From Theristus sp. LFF4_11 (lineage: Eukaryota > Nematoda > Chromadorea > Monhysterida > Xyalidae): a stretch of 49,117 bases of DNA. The notes under the pieces are model-generated. The model did not search any database. It was not told where the DNA came from and was given only the letters and a program-made list of their open reading frames with translations. Every line of letters starts with the position of its first letter. Within the stretch, counting starts at the first letter, position 1. The DNA lies in NCBI GenBank assembly GCA_030248135.1, contig JASANC010000239.1, forward strand, positions 1-49,117, in the 5' to 3' direction. Below, in pieces: positions 10,036-21,195 of the stretch. A program made the translations under genes and the position numbers.

Positions 10036-13000
10036 ATCTCTTGCTCAGCGGCACTGTACTGCGTGGCCTGTCAGTTTTGCCGTATGTATGATTCTTTTCT
10101 TTTTCTGTTGTCGCATCTTATGTAATTCATGTTTTTTATCTTTCTTTTTAACATGAAATGGTTTTGTTGTGGTTTTTGTTGTGTTTCACGCATGCACCAT
10201 TATCATAAACACCGCATGCGTTCGCATATGCGCACTTTCGAATAAACTGGAACTGAAAATTACCGAATACATTTTATCTATGTACTGTTAAGAAAGTATC
10301 AAATAAAACTTTTTGCGCTTCATTTTTTCATTCTTGTAATCTAATTTCTACTGTTTCTTTCCCAGCAGCAGACCAGACAATAGTTGTTCCAAAGCTGGAA
10401 GGTTGGGGGCAGGGGTTTTCAGCTAGACACGTAACTAGAACCGGTGAAGGTGCTCCAAATTCCTACGTTCATGGAGAAACCTGCTCCACACAGCAAGAAA
10501 GCGTTTCAACTGTAAAATTTGCGACTTTGACCATCAATTTCAATTAAAATGGAGAAAAGTGCGCTCTCTGCGCATTTAAAAGCGGGATATAAGATAAAAG
10601 TACAAAAGTTATGTGGTACAATTTCGCCGCAGCGTAAATCGTAAACTTTTTCGTTGAAATTTTTTTCGAAGTTCGTTTTGATTGTCTTCATTTCACTTGT
10701 TTCTTTTTTCAATTCAATTTCTTCCCTTTCAGTTGTAAACGTGTACGTTCTCGCTCGCATCGTACAATCTTTGGTCGTCGTTGTCGAATCGTCAAAACGA
10801 GAAAAGAACATGCGTGTTCGATTGCTGTGGACGTGTGGGGCATTGTTGGTTGTTTTTGGTGCTTCGGCTCGGGCTCAGTTCTACCCATACGACTATGCAT
10901 ACGGTGCTTACGATTACAGTGAGTAGTTTTTGTCGAAGTTTTTATTTTAGTAATGCGTCTCCTCTTTTTGTTCTTTATGTTCATTTCTTCGTTAAATCAA
11001 ATTTAGTCGTTCTTGCCTGTTGCAATCATTATTTTTTGTTGGTTACAGCGTGACTGACCAACCAGCGTACTGATTCTGATTTAGTTTTTTTTTCAGTTGT
11101 CAAAAATCCTTTTGATAAAGAGGATTTTTAAGCTGTTTTTTTTTGTGATAGTTGCACAGGCTCGTTGTTGAAAACTGGACAATCAAAGTTGTGCCTAATC
11201 TATCAGGAAAACTGAAGAACCACCTTTGATGTGCAAGTATGCAAGTTGTTGGTTGGTGTTTCATGTCGTGTTGTGACGTCGTCATCATAAATTGAATCGA
11301 ATTTCAACCCGGTGAGCTATTTTCAGTTCAACTGGGTGAAAATTAGCGGCGTTTTGACGGTCATCACAAAAAAATGCATTATATCTGTTTGGACAAACGG
11401 TTGATGAAGTCACCGAAACAAAATCTGGAAAGTGGCGCCATATGGGAGTCATTCGGAAGGCGTTTGCTCATCAAATACTGTATGGTTCTTCATTCTGACT
11501 CCCTGATTGATTTGGCACAACGTTTTCTTTGCAAAAGTAAAATTAAAAACAAAAACAATCGTCATTTTTTAACAACTCTGCATGGGAGTAGGGTTGGCAA
11601 AATACCGTTTTTTTCAAATCGTGGTAAAAAACCGTATTTTTACCGGTAAAAAACGGTATTTTTACCATGCCAACCCTGTTCAGGAGATACTGGTACTGGT
11701 ATAATCGTATGCCACTTTTTGCTTTTTGGATTGGAAACAAAGTGATATCCATTTTGAAAGCAAGTTCAAGAATGTCGTTGAATTGGTTGAAGAACTTGTT
11801 TCTGCAGTTGAATCTCTCTGCACTTCCACAATTTCGTGAATTTATTGATACCGAATAAATTTCGTGATACTACCGCAGGTTACAGTGGCTACGGCTATGC
11901 AGCGCCGGCACGCGGCGGCAACGCGCTCGGGACACGTGCGGTCGGGACACGTGCGGTCGGGACACGTGCGGTCGGCCGCAATGCGCGCACTGCAACGGTT
12001 CGTTCACTCAGAAATTGTGAACATCTTGAACGAAGGCGATACAAGACAACGCTGAGTTGTGAGAAACACCACGTTCCAGAGCAGCTTTCAAGTCTCTCCT
12101 CTCGCAATTGGAATGAATCGTCAACCAACCACTGTGTCTGTGTCATTTGCTTTTCAAATCTGGCATGTGTGCATCATAGGTAGCGTACATCAGTCCACAA
12201 AAATCTTTCAAATTGTTTCCCAGAACCATAAGCTCAACAATTTTCACCGGGTGTTTTTTTCATCAGAAATCACCGCGCAACTGGGTCAACGCATTTCACG
12301 TGATCTGTTCTCTTTTTTTTATTTTATCGTTTTCTCGTTTCGCAGGTGCGCGGCGCACGAGCACGCAGCGGCAACGCGATCGCCGGATCGGCCATCGGGC
12401 GCAATGCGGTCGGTGGCACCGCGGTAAGTGTGTGTCTTGTATTATAGATCTATTCAAACGTGTCCGCACTAAAATGACGTCGTTTGCTTTAAAAACGCCC
12501 GTTTGTCAAAGTACAGGCACTAAAATTTCAGTTTGGTGTGACTGATTCGATATTCACCATTTGTTTACGGGAAGAAATCGGCTAAACGGAAAGTCTGGTT
12601 TGCTGTAAACGGCAAGCGCATGTTTTCCAGCACATGACGTCATTTCAATGAGCCACGTTTGAAAAAATAGGTCATCATACACATATACGACTCCGACAAC
12701 AGTGCGGCCAGGCCTCGGCAACTCGATTTTTGAGAACTTTCCCCGATTTTTCACTCAGATTGCTGGCACAGCGATTGGCGGTGGTCAAGCTGGCCGTGCA
12801 CAGGGCGGCAACGCGGTTGGTGGCAACGCGGTGGGATCCGAGTACTACTACGGTATGGTCGCATTCTAAAGATTTGCTGCAAAGAGCCGGTCACTCTGTT
12901 TTTTTGTGTTTGATTGATTGATTGATTTTATTCGACACATTGTAAGTGGTCAGCAGGCATATGCACAACGAAAACCAGCTTCCAAAACAGCAAAGCTGGG

Positions 13001-16000
13001 CACGCAGCCAAGACTACTTTTTCAATGCTACAGTTTTATGTTCTTGTGTTGTATGGTTGTTGAGTCGGTTTATTTCTTTTTTTTGTGCGTGGCGCAGCGC
13101 TTCGTGTTTGGCACTTTTCTCGATTAGGACGAGACTCGTTTTAGCAACTTTCATGTTCTCGTGCTGTTGTGTTGTGTTGTGTTGTGTTCTCGAGTTGTGC
13201 GCGCGCGTTTCACAGACTACGCAGGCGCGCTGGCTCAGTTGACCGCGAACGAAGTGGCTGCGCCGACGACGGTCACGCCGCCGCGTCGTCTGGTGCGACT
13301 GACGAGCGCACGCACCGGCACCGCGCAGACCGTCGCCACCAACGGTTCGTTGTTGTTTCGCGCGCTTTTTTTGTGTCCACGGTCGGCTGCGGTTGGTTTG
13401 CATTTGGACGTCACCTGATGATCTTTTATCGATGTTGAATCGCACGCAACCAGTCGATATTTTGTGGCGTTTCCGCAGAAGTGTGTCTTCGTCTAAAAAC
13501 CGGTTTTTTATCACACCCATAATCTGTCATACCGTTGTGATGAGAGATGGATGACGAATTATACGCTGCTCTTAAGAGCCATTCGTGGACCTTGAATGAA
13601 GCGCTGCTTCACTTAAGCGCCATTCATGGAGGTTGCAGCGCGTCAGCGTTCGTCATTTCGCTACACATTCATGAAGCAAAAAAACAGCGCAGCTTCAGCG
13701 CGCGTCAGCGCGCTTCAGTTTTAGAGCATACGCACATTCATACGCACGTTCATGTTAGCGCGCGTGCATGAATGGGCCTTTACGCATTCCTGAAGCAAAT
13801 ACAGCGCAGCTTCACGTGCTAAGCGTCCATTCATGCACGCTCGCGCTGAAGCTGCGCTGTTTTTTGTTTCATGAATGTGTAGCGAACGCGCTGACGCACT
13901 TCAACCTCCATGAATGACCATGCGCTTTAGCGCGCGCGAGTGCATGAATGGGCGTTCACGGTTTTTTGTTTTGAGAGTATCCTGCGTTTCGAGAACTCAA
14001 ACAAAACGAGATGAATGTATGTATGAATGAACGGACAAGCAAACCGTCTCTGAATAATCATTTTTTTCCGTGAATATAAAAAATCACAGACGCCCATGAA
14101 GAAAGCGCGTTTTTCAAGTGTCTCTCTCTCACACAGCGCCACCAGCCAGCCGGTCGACGACTGGCAGCACGCGGCGAATCGCGCGAACGACGCGGCGACC
14201 GCGAACGAGCACACCAGCGTACGATGAGTACAACGACTACGATTACGATTATCTCGACGTTGCGCAATACGAGCGCGACATCGACCTCTACTACGGCCTC
14301 AGCGACAGCACGGCGGACGCACTCGGCTACGCCGATGGATATGACCCGTTCGACACGAACAACAACAACAACTACAACTATAATAGCAACAGCAACGCCG
14401 GCGGCTACGATTACAATAGCTTTTATTATTATTGAGTTTATGGCTTTTAAAAAATTTCTGTCATTGTGTTTTTTTTCCTCCGATTTTGATTTAGAACGTG
14501 TGTTTTCGACGAATTGAAGGTAATCAGAACGTGACTTGAAAAAGTGACACAGACGTGAAGATTTTTTTAATTTTCTTTTCGATTTTATCGACATTTCATT
14601 GTTGACATGTTTCAATCATCGGATTGTTTTCTGTAAGTTGCTTTTATGTGGTGAACCGATTCTCTGTATCAAACCACCGCTGTGTTCTTTTTAAACTTGA
14701 AAGTTTTTGTATGCTAGAGTTGTGTAAAGTCCGTTGCATAATGTTTGCTTTCTGTCATGTGAATTGTTTTGTTTTTTAATAATTCAAGTTTTGTTCTGTT
14801 TTTTTGCTCAACCGTTTCAGTAATTTCGCCGTTGGTTGGTGTAAATTCATTGTCTTGCCCGGTGCGCTTCCTGTTTCAAATGCTTTTGGTTTTTTTATTA
14901 TTAAAACATCTGGCTCAACACTGGTGCACACGTGTTACTGCCACCTGAGCACGAAATTTGCCCATGCGTTTTGATTCAGAGACCCGTGCGAACGTGTGGT
15001 GTGCCGTGGTTCCCGACTCACCAGCCTGTGCCGAGAGCCAACAAGTCTCTGGCTGCATCTCTATAATCCACTCAGTGACCTGCTTGTGTACCCCGCCCAG
15101 ACCACAGTTGCGCACTGGTCTGATTTACATCGCATCTGTCTGAAAAATGCCTCTGTGAAAAGTGCACGGCGTTCAGACGTCGGCGGTATGGCTGTCTAAA
15201 CATGCAGCTTCTTTTCAGGGCGCAAGGAGCGTGCGAAATTTGAATGAAACAATTGTGTGTGTCATATTTGACGTGTTTTTTTTTAAATTGTTTGGTGCTA
15301 CGTGCTTTTCTTTTCATTCTTTGTCCCTGCGCACACGATCTGGGAAAAAATCTGACATTCTTGAAAACCCATTTTTAAGTTTGCACCCCCACTGGTCTCA
15401 CCTTGTTGAAAAGATAAGCAGTGCTTTATTTATTCGGCCATACTGTGTGTGTTTAAAAAGATGTGTGCTCTTGCCTATTTTACGCGAAAAACGAAAAAAA
15501 CGCGTTTCTTACCGAGTATATTTGGTGTATCCTGGTAAACGAGCACGCGCACGGTTTTGTTGTTGTACGTTTCATAGGCGGTCACTGGCTGACGCACCAG
15601 CGCAGCGAAAATGTTGTCGGGTACCAAACGTCTGAAATATAAGATTCCCATTTTTGTGGATGTTACTGTGATCGAGGTGGTTCTTTCTTGTTTTTACTTT
15701 ATACTTTTTGATAGTTTTTTTTCAGTTGGTCTTTAACCTGTTGCATAAATGTTTGAGCGGTTCTGATTAAAATGATCGAGCAGTTTAAATCTGTTTGGTT
15801 GCTTGCTTGGTTTGTTTGGTTGGTTGTTGGGTTTTGCGCTACACGGATCGCGGAAACTTTTCCATGTATCACGGAATGTTCCTAGACCCCCAACTCTTAT
15901 TTGCAAACGGTGTTTCGTAACACCACCAAACCCCACACGTCAGCGTGAATGACTTGCATGTGTTATTGTAATTAGAAAGCGTGCGGTTACCGAAAGAAGT

Positions 16001-17826
16001 CGAGCATCATGTCGAGCGTGTCGCCGGATCGCGTTTGCGTCTCAGTGTTGTCGTCCGTGGTGGCGTTCAAGTGCGCGAACGACACGGAGCGTCGTGCGAT
16101 GTCGCCCGGTCGCACGAGCATCACGACCATCAGCGACATCGTGACGGCGCACGACGTCGTGCACAAGTAGTAGACGAACGTCGCAGAGCCCATGCGCCCG
16201 CTCGTGCGCGGGTCGAGCTGCACCAGGCCTGCGCGCGCGGTGTGGCCGTGGCGTTGTTTTTCAATAGGAAACACAACTATGAAGAGACATCCACGGACTG
16301 GGTGACGTCCGAAAAACGCTCGTGTTCACACCGGTGACCTTGTTTCGTTACCTTCGACTCGCTTTGGATGGCTCTTCTGTGTCACTATGACCAAACGACG
16401 TTGACAAGAAGTGCACCCGAGCAGGGGCCAGTTTTACAAAAGCTCATTTGCCCATAGTAATACAACACTGAGTACTTGAATGAAATCATGACACATCACA
16501 GTTCTGTGCGGGCGCGGGTCATGGGGACACTGCACTGCATTTGTGACAAACAGTCGCTTACAAGTACAGTCGATTCGTCGAACTCAAAAATATATGGGGA
16601 ATCGAATCAGCTGATTGGTTGATTATCGTGATGGCATACATTCTGTGCTGACCAAACTCCGCCTATCCACAGCAAAGCCTGCACAGAAAGCGTTCAGACC
16701 GACCGTCATCCCAACCAATCAGCTGATTTCCAAGAATTCGTCAGTTTGACTGTGATTTAGAACTCGACTGTAGGACATACAAGGTATGTGCGCACATAGT
16801 CTCACTTGATACAATCGACACGATCACCATCGGCACGATGACGCACTTGAGCATGTTCATCAGCAGTTCGCCGGGGAACGAGACGAGCAGCACGGCCGTG
16901 TCGGAGAGCGCGGCGCTGCGGAGGCCGAAGCCGAGCGCGCAGCCTAGCAGCACGCCGGTCAACGTGAGCGCCAGCAGCTGGTTGTCGCCCTGCTTCAGCC
17001 ACCATCGCACCTGCGCGCGCAACAGTACATTTTGTAGATCGCTTGTCACCCGCTCGTGGCCTGCTGGTAGCGCGGTAGACTTCAGGGCGATCCAGCCCCG
17101 CCCGAGACACTTCAGCGCCATTCATGGAGGTTGAAGCGCTTCACTTTGCTACACATTCACGAAAGCAAAAAAAAACAGCGCGCTTCAGAGAAAACTTGAC
17201 GGGCACCCGACTCGACGGCGTTCTGTACGCTTCTCTGGATTAGCCCTCTGGCTGAAAACAGCGCCCAAAATCCCAACAACAACAACAACAACAACTTGTT
17301 GTGCGTTGCATTCCATGCCTGCTTAAATATGCATGGTCGCATTCATGAACTATTTCGCGACGCACAGCTAGTAAACATTCTAAGATTGCATAAATGAAAC
17401 GTCATTAGCGCTTGCATCGGTGCATAAACGCATGATGGAGCAATAAAGTTACTGTGCGTAATAATAATGGTGCAACAAAAACAACGGCGAAAGTGGCCCA
17501 CAGAAACAAAACAAAAAAGGTTTACTTTTTTCTGCGGCAAAACATCCGTTAAATTTCCTGATTCATATATACAATGTATCTAGATACGTTACCTTCTCAA
17601 CGACGCTCTTGGTCTTCTGGTTCCGTTGTACGCCAGCTTTTTCCAAATCTTCTGACGGCAGTGACGCACTGCGCTCAAAGTTATTCTCTGCTGCATGTGG
17701 AGCGTTCGCTGATTGGTTGCTCTGGCGTTCGTGAAAGTCATGTGCGTCCGCTTTGAAATCGTTGCTTGGGTGAACACGATTGTTTGGGAATACTGAACCA
17801 TCGACGCTCATGGTTATGGCGTGCAC
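8876..17826 (-). CDS. SLC1-family (excitatory amino acid type) transporter, right-arm copy, 3' incomplete
   Basis: This is a sodium-coupled glutamate/neutral amino acid transporter of the plasma membrane. Exons in coding order are 17826-17593, 17010-16806, 16228-15991, 15631-15513, 9338-9212 and 9112-8876. All have GT donors and AG acceptors, and the phases (0,1,2,1,2) match at each junction, giving 386 codons. Exon 2 (residues ~79-147) has the family hallmark LLVSFPGELLMNMLKCVIVP for TM1-TM2. Exon 3 has the LDPRTSGRMG entry to TM3 and a glycosylation-type NAT site. Joining exons 4 and 5 recreates NILGIVSFSIVFG, matching the family LGLVVFS motif. Exon 6 has PVGVVFLVAGSILEL and the LRKNP motif, and stops at the start of the serine-rich HP1 motif (GHSS). 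HP1, TM7 (NMDGT), HP2 and TM8 are absent. The ~6.2-kb fourth intron hosts an antisense gene. A later start at the fifth codon-downstream Met (MSVDG) is equally possible. The gene may be truncated by the palindrome. Confidence 0.88.
10584..10732 (+). promoter_or_regulatory. Probable promoter / 5' UTR acceptor of the nested gene (right arm)
   Basis: A TATA-like GGATATAAGATAAAA lies about 220 bp before the ATG. A pyrimidine tract ending CCCTTTCAG at 10732 lies 77 bp before it. The latter looks like a splice acceptor, either of a 5' UTR intron or, if the organism is a nematode, a trans-splice site. The mirror is at about 7790-7938 in the left arm. Seen by motif only. Confidence 0.35.
10810..14435 (+). 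CDS. Secreted Gly/Ala/Asn- and Tyr/Asn-rich protein, nested gene, right-arm copy
   Basis: I do not recognise the family. Six exons, 10810-10918, 11879-11997, 12346-12423, 12759-12852, 13216-13344 and 14137-14435, join in phase to 275 residues. Residues 1-22 (MRVRLLWTCGALLVVFGASA, cleavage near ARA) form a clear signal peptide. Then come an aromatic QFYPYDYAYGAYDYS start, a GTRAV tandem (three units), and a low-complexity block of GNAIAGSAIG, GNAVGG and AIGGGQAG repeats ending in SEYYY. A Thr/Arg-rich middle follows, then an acidic Tyr/Asp/Asn tail with poly-Asn ending SFYYY. The composition suggests an extracellular structural or matrix protein; that is an inference only. It lies wholly inside intron 4 of the SLC1 gene on the opposite strand. 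Exon 6 starts after a strong CTCTCTCTCACACAG acceptor. Confidence 0.75.
11590..11677. mobile_element. Short hairpin element with AGGGTTGGCA ends (right arm)
   Basis: Mirror of the 6847-6935 hairpin element. Confidence 0.6.
12441..12678. mobile_element. MITE, CTATT-AAACGTG family (right arm)
   Basis: Mirror of the left-arm copy. It begins only about 18 bp downstream of the exon 3 donor of the nested gene. Confidence 0.75.
13547..13965. repeat. Cluster of CATTCATG / CATGAATG inverted motifs (right arm)
   Basis: Mirror of the 4570-4985 cluster, with the same multi-hairpin layout. A related unit recurs at about 17110-17190, close to SLC1 exon 2. Confidence 0.7.
15186..15443. mobile_element. MITE, GTATGGCCG family (right arm)
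   Basis: Mirror of the 3083-3342 copy, with the same ends and body. Confidence 0.65.
16565..16772. mobile_element. MITE, CAGTC family (right arm)
   Basis: Mirror copy of the 1755-1962 element with the same TA-flanked CAGTC ends, in intron 2 of the right-arm SLC1 gene. Confidence 0.7.
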
Positions 17827-18522
17827 AAATTATCAGAACTTAGATCGCACTAATATTTGGAATTGTGTTTGTTAAGTAGAATTTAACGCGTGGCCTTCGG
17901 CACCACAATTTTGATTTTCTATTGCAACTATAAAAATGTGTGAAAGCAAATCGGAAAAGATCAATTTGTATTGTGCACGCAACTACCTATTTGTTTTTAT
18001 TTCAGCTTTTAGTTTCTCAGATCCGTTTGTTTGTAGATGACTAGTTCTGCAGTGACGTAACAAGCGAGTCCTTGGCAATGAGTTCAAAACACATAACCAT
18101 TCTTTTGTTTCTGGTGGGTGTGTCAATATTTTCAAAAAGTTATGCAGAGATACATCAACTGAAAAAAAACAATCTCAAATAACAAAGAAGAGCAACCCAC
18201 TCAAATGCCATTCATTCCGCGTGGTAAAGCAAAACACATTCACCGGTAAAACTCTTATTTGAAAATCAGCTTTACAAAATGATTTTTAGGCACATGTAGC
18301 ACAATAAACGATCACTGAAACAATGAGCTGAATAGATCTGTTGTTCCAGTTTTTTTTGTTTGAGTGAAAGTGGAAGATTTGTATGAAGCGTGAAGTGAGT
18401 GACACTGTAATTTTCTGGCAAATAAAAATAATTTCATAATGAAATTTCAGTGAGAAATAAAAATCTACTCAACAAAACAGTTAGCAATTTGTTGAGTGGT
18501 TACTCAACGATTTGGGAATTTC

Positions 18523-20060
18523 AGGTACATATTTTTGATATGCCAATAAACACATTGAAACGCAGGTATGATTTTTTGTAGACTTCTGTGTGCACTGCGC
18601 GACGCCGAACACGTATTGTATTTTAACTCTTGTGTCAACAAAACACTTCTTATCACCACACTGCATTTATTCTTGGGCAAGTGCAAGAGAAAGATTGCCT
18701 AATGTCAGCTCATTCATTAGACCCCACATCTTTCCCGCCTACATTTATTGCTAAACCACACTTTTATTGGTGTTTTCAACATTCACAAAAACATCGACTT
18801 ATTCACGCATGCAAAAAAACACGTTTTCACCGAGAATCTGGAAACGCATCATTGTTCATAGACGTGTTGGTTCTCATCTGGCAGTGGTTGATTGTCTTGT
18901 CGTCTTCTTCATCGTCTTCGGCCAATTGCTGTCAGTACAGCTGCTCAATGTGCGTGCCATTGTTCTCAATGATGGCGTCCATTCGATGCTGGAGACTGAC
19001 CCACACACAGTCCGACGTCTCCGTCGATCTCGCAAACTGCAAAAGACGAATGTGATGTGAGCCGTCACTCTGGGCACCCACAAACGTCTCCTTACCGCTT
19101 GGGCCACCATTTAAAATCAAATCATTGCATCAGGATAACAATTTTTTAGTTCTCAAAGTTGTTATTTGTTGTTCAAATAATTTTCCTACATTATTTCAAT
19201 TTTTCTGTGGCCATAATACACGCGATGATGGCGTCCCCATTGGATCGATCTTCTCCATCGACGACGGCGTGAAATTAAAAATAACGTTTCGGTTTAGGTT
19301 TAAAGCGACACTCACTAGCAAGGGGTACAACTACAAACGCCTTATGAGCAAGATTTTACGTTAAATCGAAGAGTTTGCGGTATCTTCAACTAAGAATCTC
19401 TTTTTAAAAACCTTATGTTTAAAAGTGACGCTTTGCAGACACTTTACACCGATTTGATCTATTGCGCTCTTCAAATTCAAATAAAATAACAATTTTTCCG
19501 TGTAGTTTCGCGCATTACAGAATAGTCCACACTCCATTGAAAGTTAAAAATACGGAGATGAATTTCACAAGAAAGTAAACACATAGGAAACGTCAATGTG
19601 CAGTGTCAAAACTGAATTAGAGTGCGCATCACAGAGTACTACGGTGTTTTACCTTAGTGTGTCTCGACGCGATCTATTTTAGAGTTGCATGTCACATCAT
19701 CGTTGCTTCTGGCTTTCTAACTCCACGACGACGACTTGGCTTTCATGCTTTATTTTCACCATTTTCAAGTCGTTTTTGGTAAGCTGCTGTGTTCATTTAT
19801 GGTCCACGCAGCAAACCATACATAGCGCACTCCTTTCAGGCTTATTGCTTTCAGTCCCCACGCAAAAATTATGCGACGACGTCGTCGTCGTCGTCAAACA
19901 AAAAAATGCATTTTGAGCTTCTGAATAAAAAAATCGCAGTCTGGAAGTCGCATGAAAAGGGTGCTGGAAATTCACACTCCTTCAAAAGAAACACGTTTTC
20001 ATAGAATCCAGATCCACGAAAAAAGAAGGGTGCGGAGTGTGAGCAGCCTCCGCTCGGTCG
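18523..20060. other. Mostly unassigned sequence right of the palindrome
   Basis: Apart from the doubtful minus-strand exon at 18830-19110 I see no gene. A short GTCGTC tract lies near 19875-19890. The last ~50 bp before 20114 (CCAATCAGCTGATTCCCC, then GTTCGACTGTAG) is a fragment of the CAGTC MITE family, into which composite repeat copy 1 appears to have inserted. Confidence 0.5.
18830..19110 (-). pseudogene. Possible 3' end of an unrecognised gene, interrupted by an in-frame TGA
   Basis: On minus, a likely donor (AAGCG/gtaagg at 19096-19095) is followed by a 59-bp intron ending CGTCTTTTGCAG. A coding-like exon then runs from 19036. It reads FARSTETSDCVWVSLQHRMD, then IIENNGTHIEQLY, and meets TGA at 18934-18932. 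The same frame stays open for another 34 codons (QQLAEDDEEDDKTIN and on) to a TGA at 18829-18827, with equally coding-like composition. The upstream exon is short and unconvincing. This may be a genuine end plus 3' UTR, a decayed gene, or a sequence error. No family recognised. Confidence 0.3.
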
Positions 20061-20113
20061 ACCAATCAGCTGATTCCCCATATTATAGATATAAAGTTCG
20101 ACTGTAGATAAAT

Positions 20114-21144
20114 TATCTAAAAATGCGGGAGACGCATATAAAAGGAGGGATATGGCCTTGTGTAAGCAGTGAAAGACTTGGCTCGACAACGCTTTTCAAG
20201 TCTCTGATGTGGTACACACGGATACAAGTACATAAGAGTCATATTTTTGCGCCCTTTATTTATGATTTCGGTTGCACATGGCAACCCTCGTACTTTGTAT
20301 TGTAGACAAATGACCTTTCACATTTGCGGATTTCGGGCATTTAGCGACCACTAAAACTACTAAAATAACAATCAGACTTTAGCTCGCTGACACTGGTTTG
20401 TCCAGGACAAGTTGTATCGCAGAAGCATTGCGGAACGCAAGGTCTCCTGTGGCAAAGGCAATGACTCACTGGACAGACGGTTTATCCTGCCACACTAGTT
20501 GAAGGTGACACCGGTAAAAAAGGTGAAAATCAACGGAAGACAACTCCTTTTTGTCACTGGTGCTAGTGTGTACACAGCGGTGCGTACGTTAACAACAACG
20601 AAAAAGCTACATGCAACAATGTTTTGCAATCTCTGATTTTTCTGTTTTTGCACAGAATTTACAGAATTTCGCACATGGCGTGATTTTAGATTAAATCGAA
20701 GAGGACAAAAAAAATAACTTCAAAGTTTTACGCTTTTCAGCAAAACAAAAACGAAAAAGAAAACTTTCGGATTCGCTGCCCTCCGGGGATATAGCGACCG
20801 CAGGCCACCGAAACCGAAATCGGGCTAAGATCACTGGTGCCCCCAGGACAGAGCGGGGCTTAGAGGCTGTCCCCCTCACGTGCCGAGGGTATTGGTTCCA
20901 CGGGATGGTGAGCCGTCCATTCCCCAATCCTACCGGAGTTTGGTACCTTCGGGTTTCCGGAATCGGTGGGGGGGGGGGCGTGCTTCAAAAAAAAAAACAA
21001 ACGCGGCGCAAAAATATGACCCTTATGTACTTGTATCCGTGTGTACCACATCAGAGACTTGAAAAGCGTTGTCGAGCCAAGTCTTTCACTGCTTACACAA
21101 GGCCATATTCCTCCTTTTATATGCGTCTCCCGCATTTTTAGATA
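20114..21144. mobile_element. Foldback module with ~140-bp inverted ends (copy 1)
   Basis: The left end (20114-20252) starts TATCTAAAAATGCG and runs to a TTTTTGCGCC. The right end (about 21006-21144) is its reverse complement. The ~750-bp core has no convincing gene; its longer frames are Arg/Phe/Ser-rich shadows. The inverted ends recur at 32290, 33319, 34237, 37159, 37815 and 37997. Confidence 0.85.
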
Positions 21145-21195
21145 ATATTCTGACTTTTACATAAGCCCCGAAGGTCGGACCAAAATCACAATTCG

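Larger units (their letters stand above)
10036..18522. repeat. Right arm of the giant inverted duplication
   Basis: This is the mirror of 1-8410, about 8.5 kb long. The sequence after 18522 has no visible counterpart in the window. It carries SLC1 exons 1-4 on minus and the nested gene on plus. It is the only arm whose transporter exons are followed, in the right order and strand, by exons 5 and 6 in the spacer, so it is the better candidate for the original locus, with the left arm as the duplicate. Confidence 0.95.

Noticed and set aside
12424..12758. A whole introner-type intron shared with chitinase intron 2
   Set aside because: Only the central ~230 bp is shared; the sequences next to the splice sites differ, so I call a MITE inside an intron, not an intron made by the element.
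13014..13520. 168-codon minus-strand open frame
   Set aside because: It is antisense to exon 5 of the nested gene and its introns, is rich in Arg/Gln from repeat text, and its left-arm mirror is cut shorter by small indels; a shadow frame.
14058..14615. 185-codon minus-strand frame over the end of the nested gene
   Set aside because: Val/Ile/Arg runs are the antisense of the Asn/Tyr/Asp-rich exon 6; no family resemblance.
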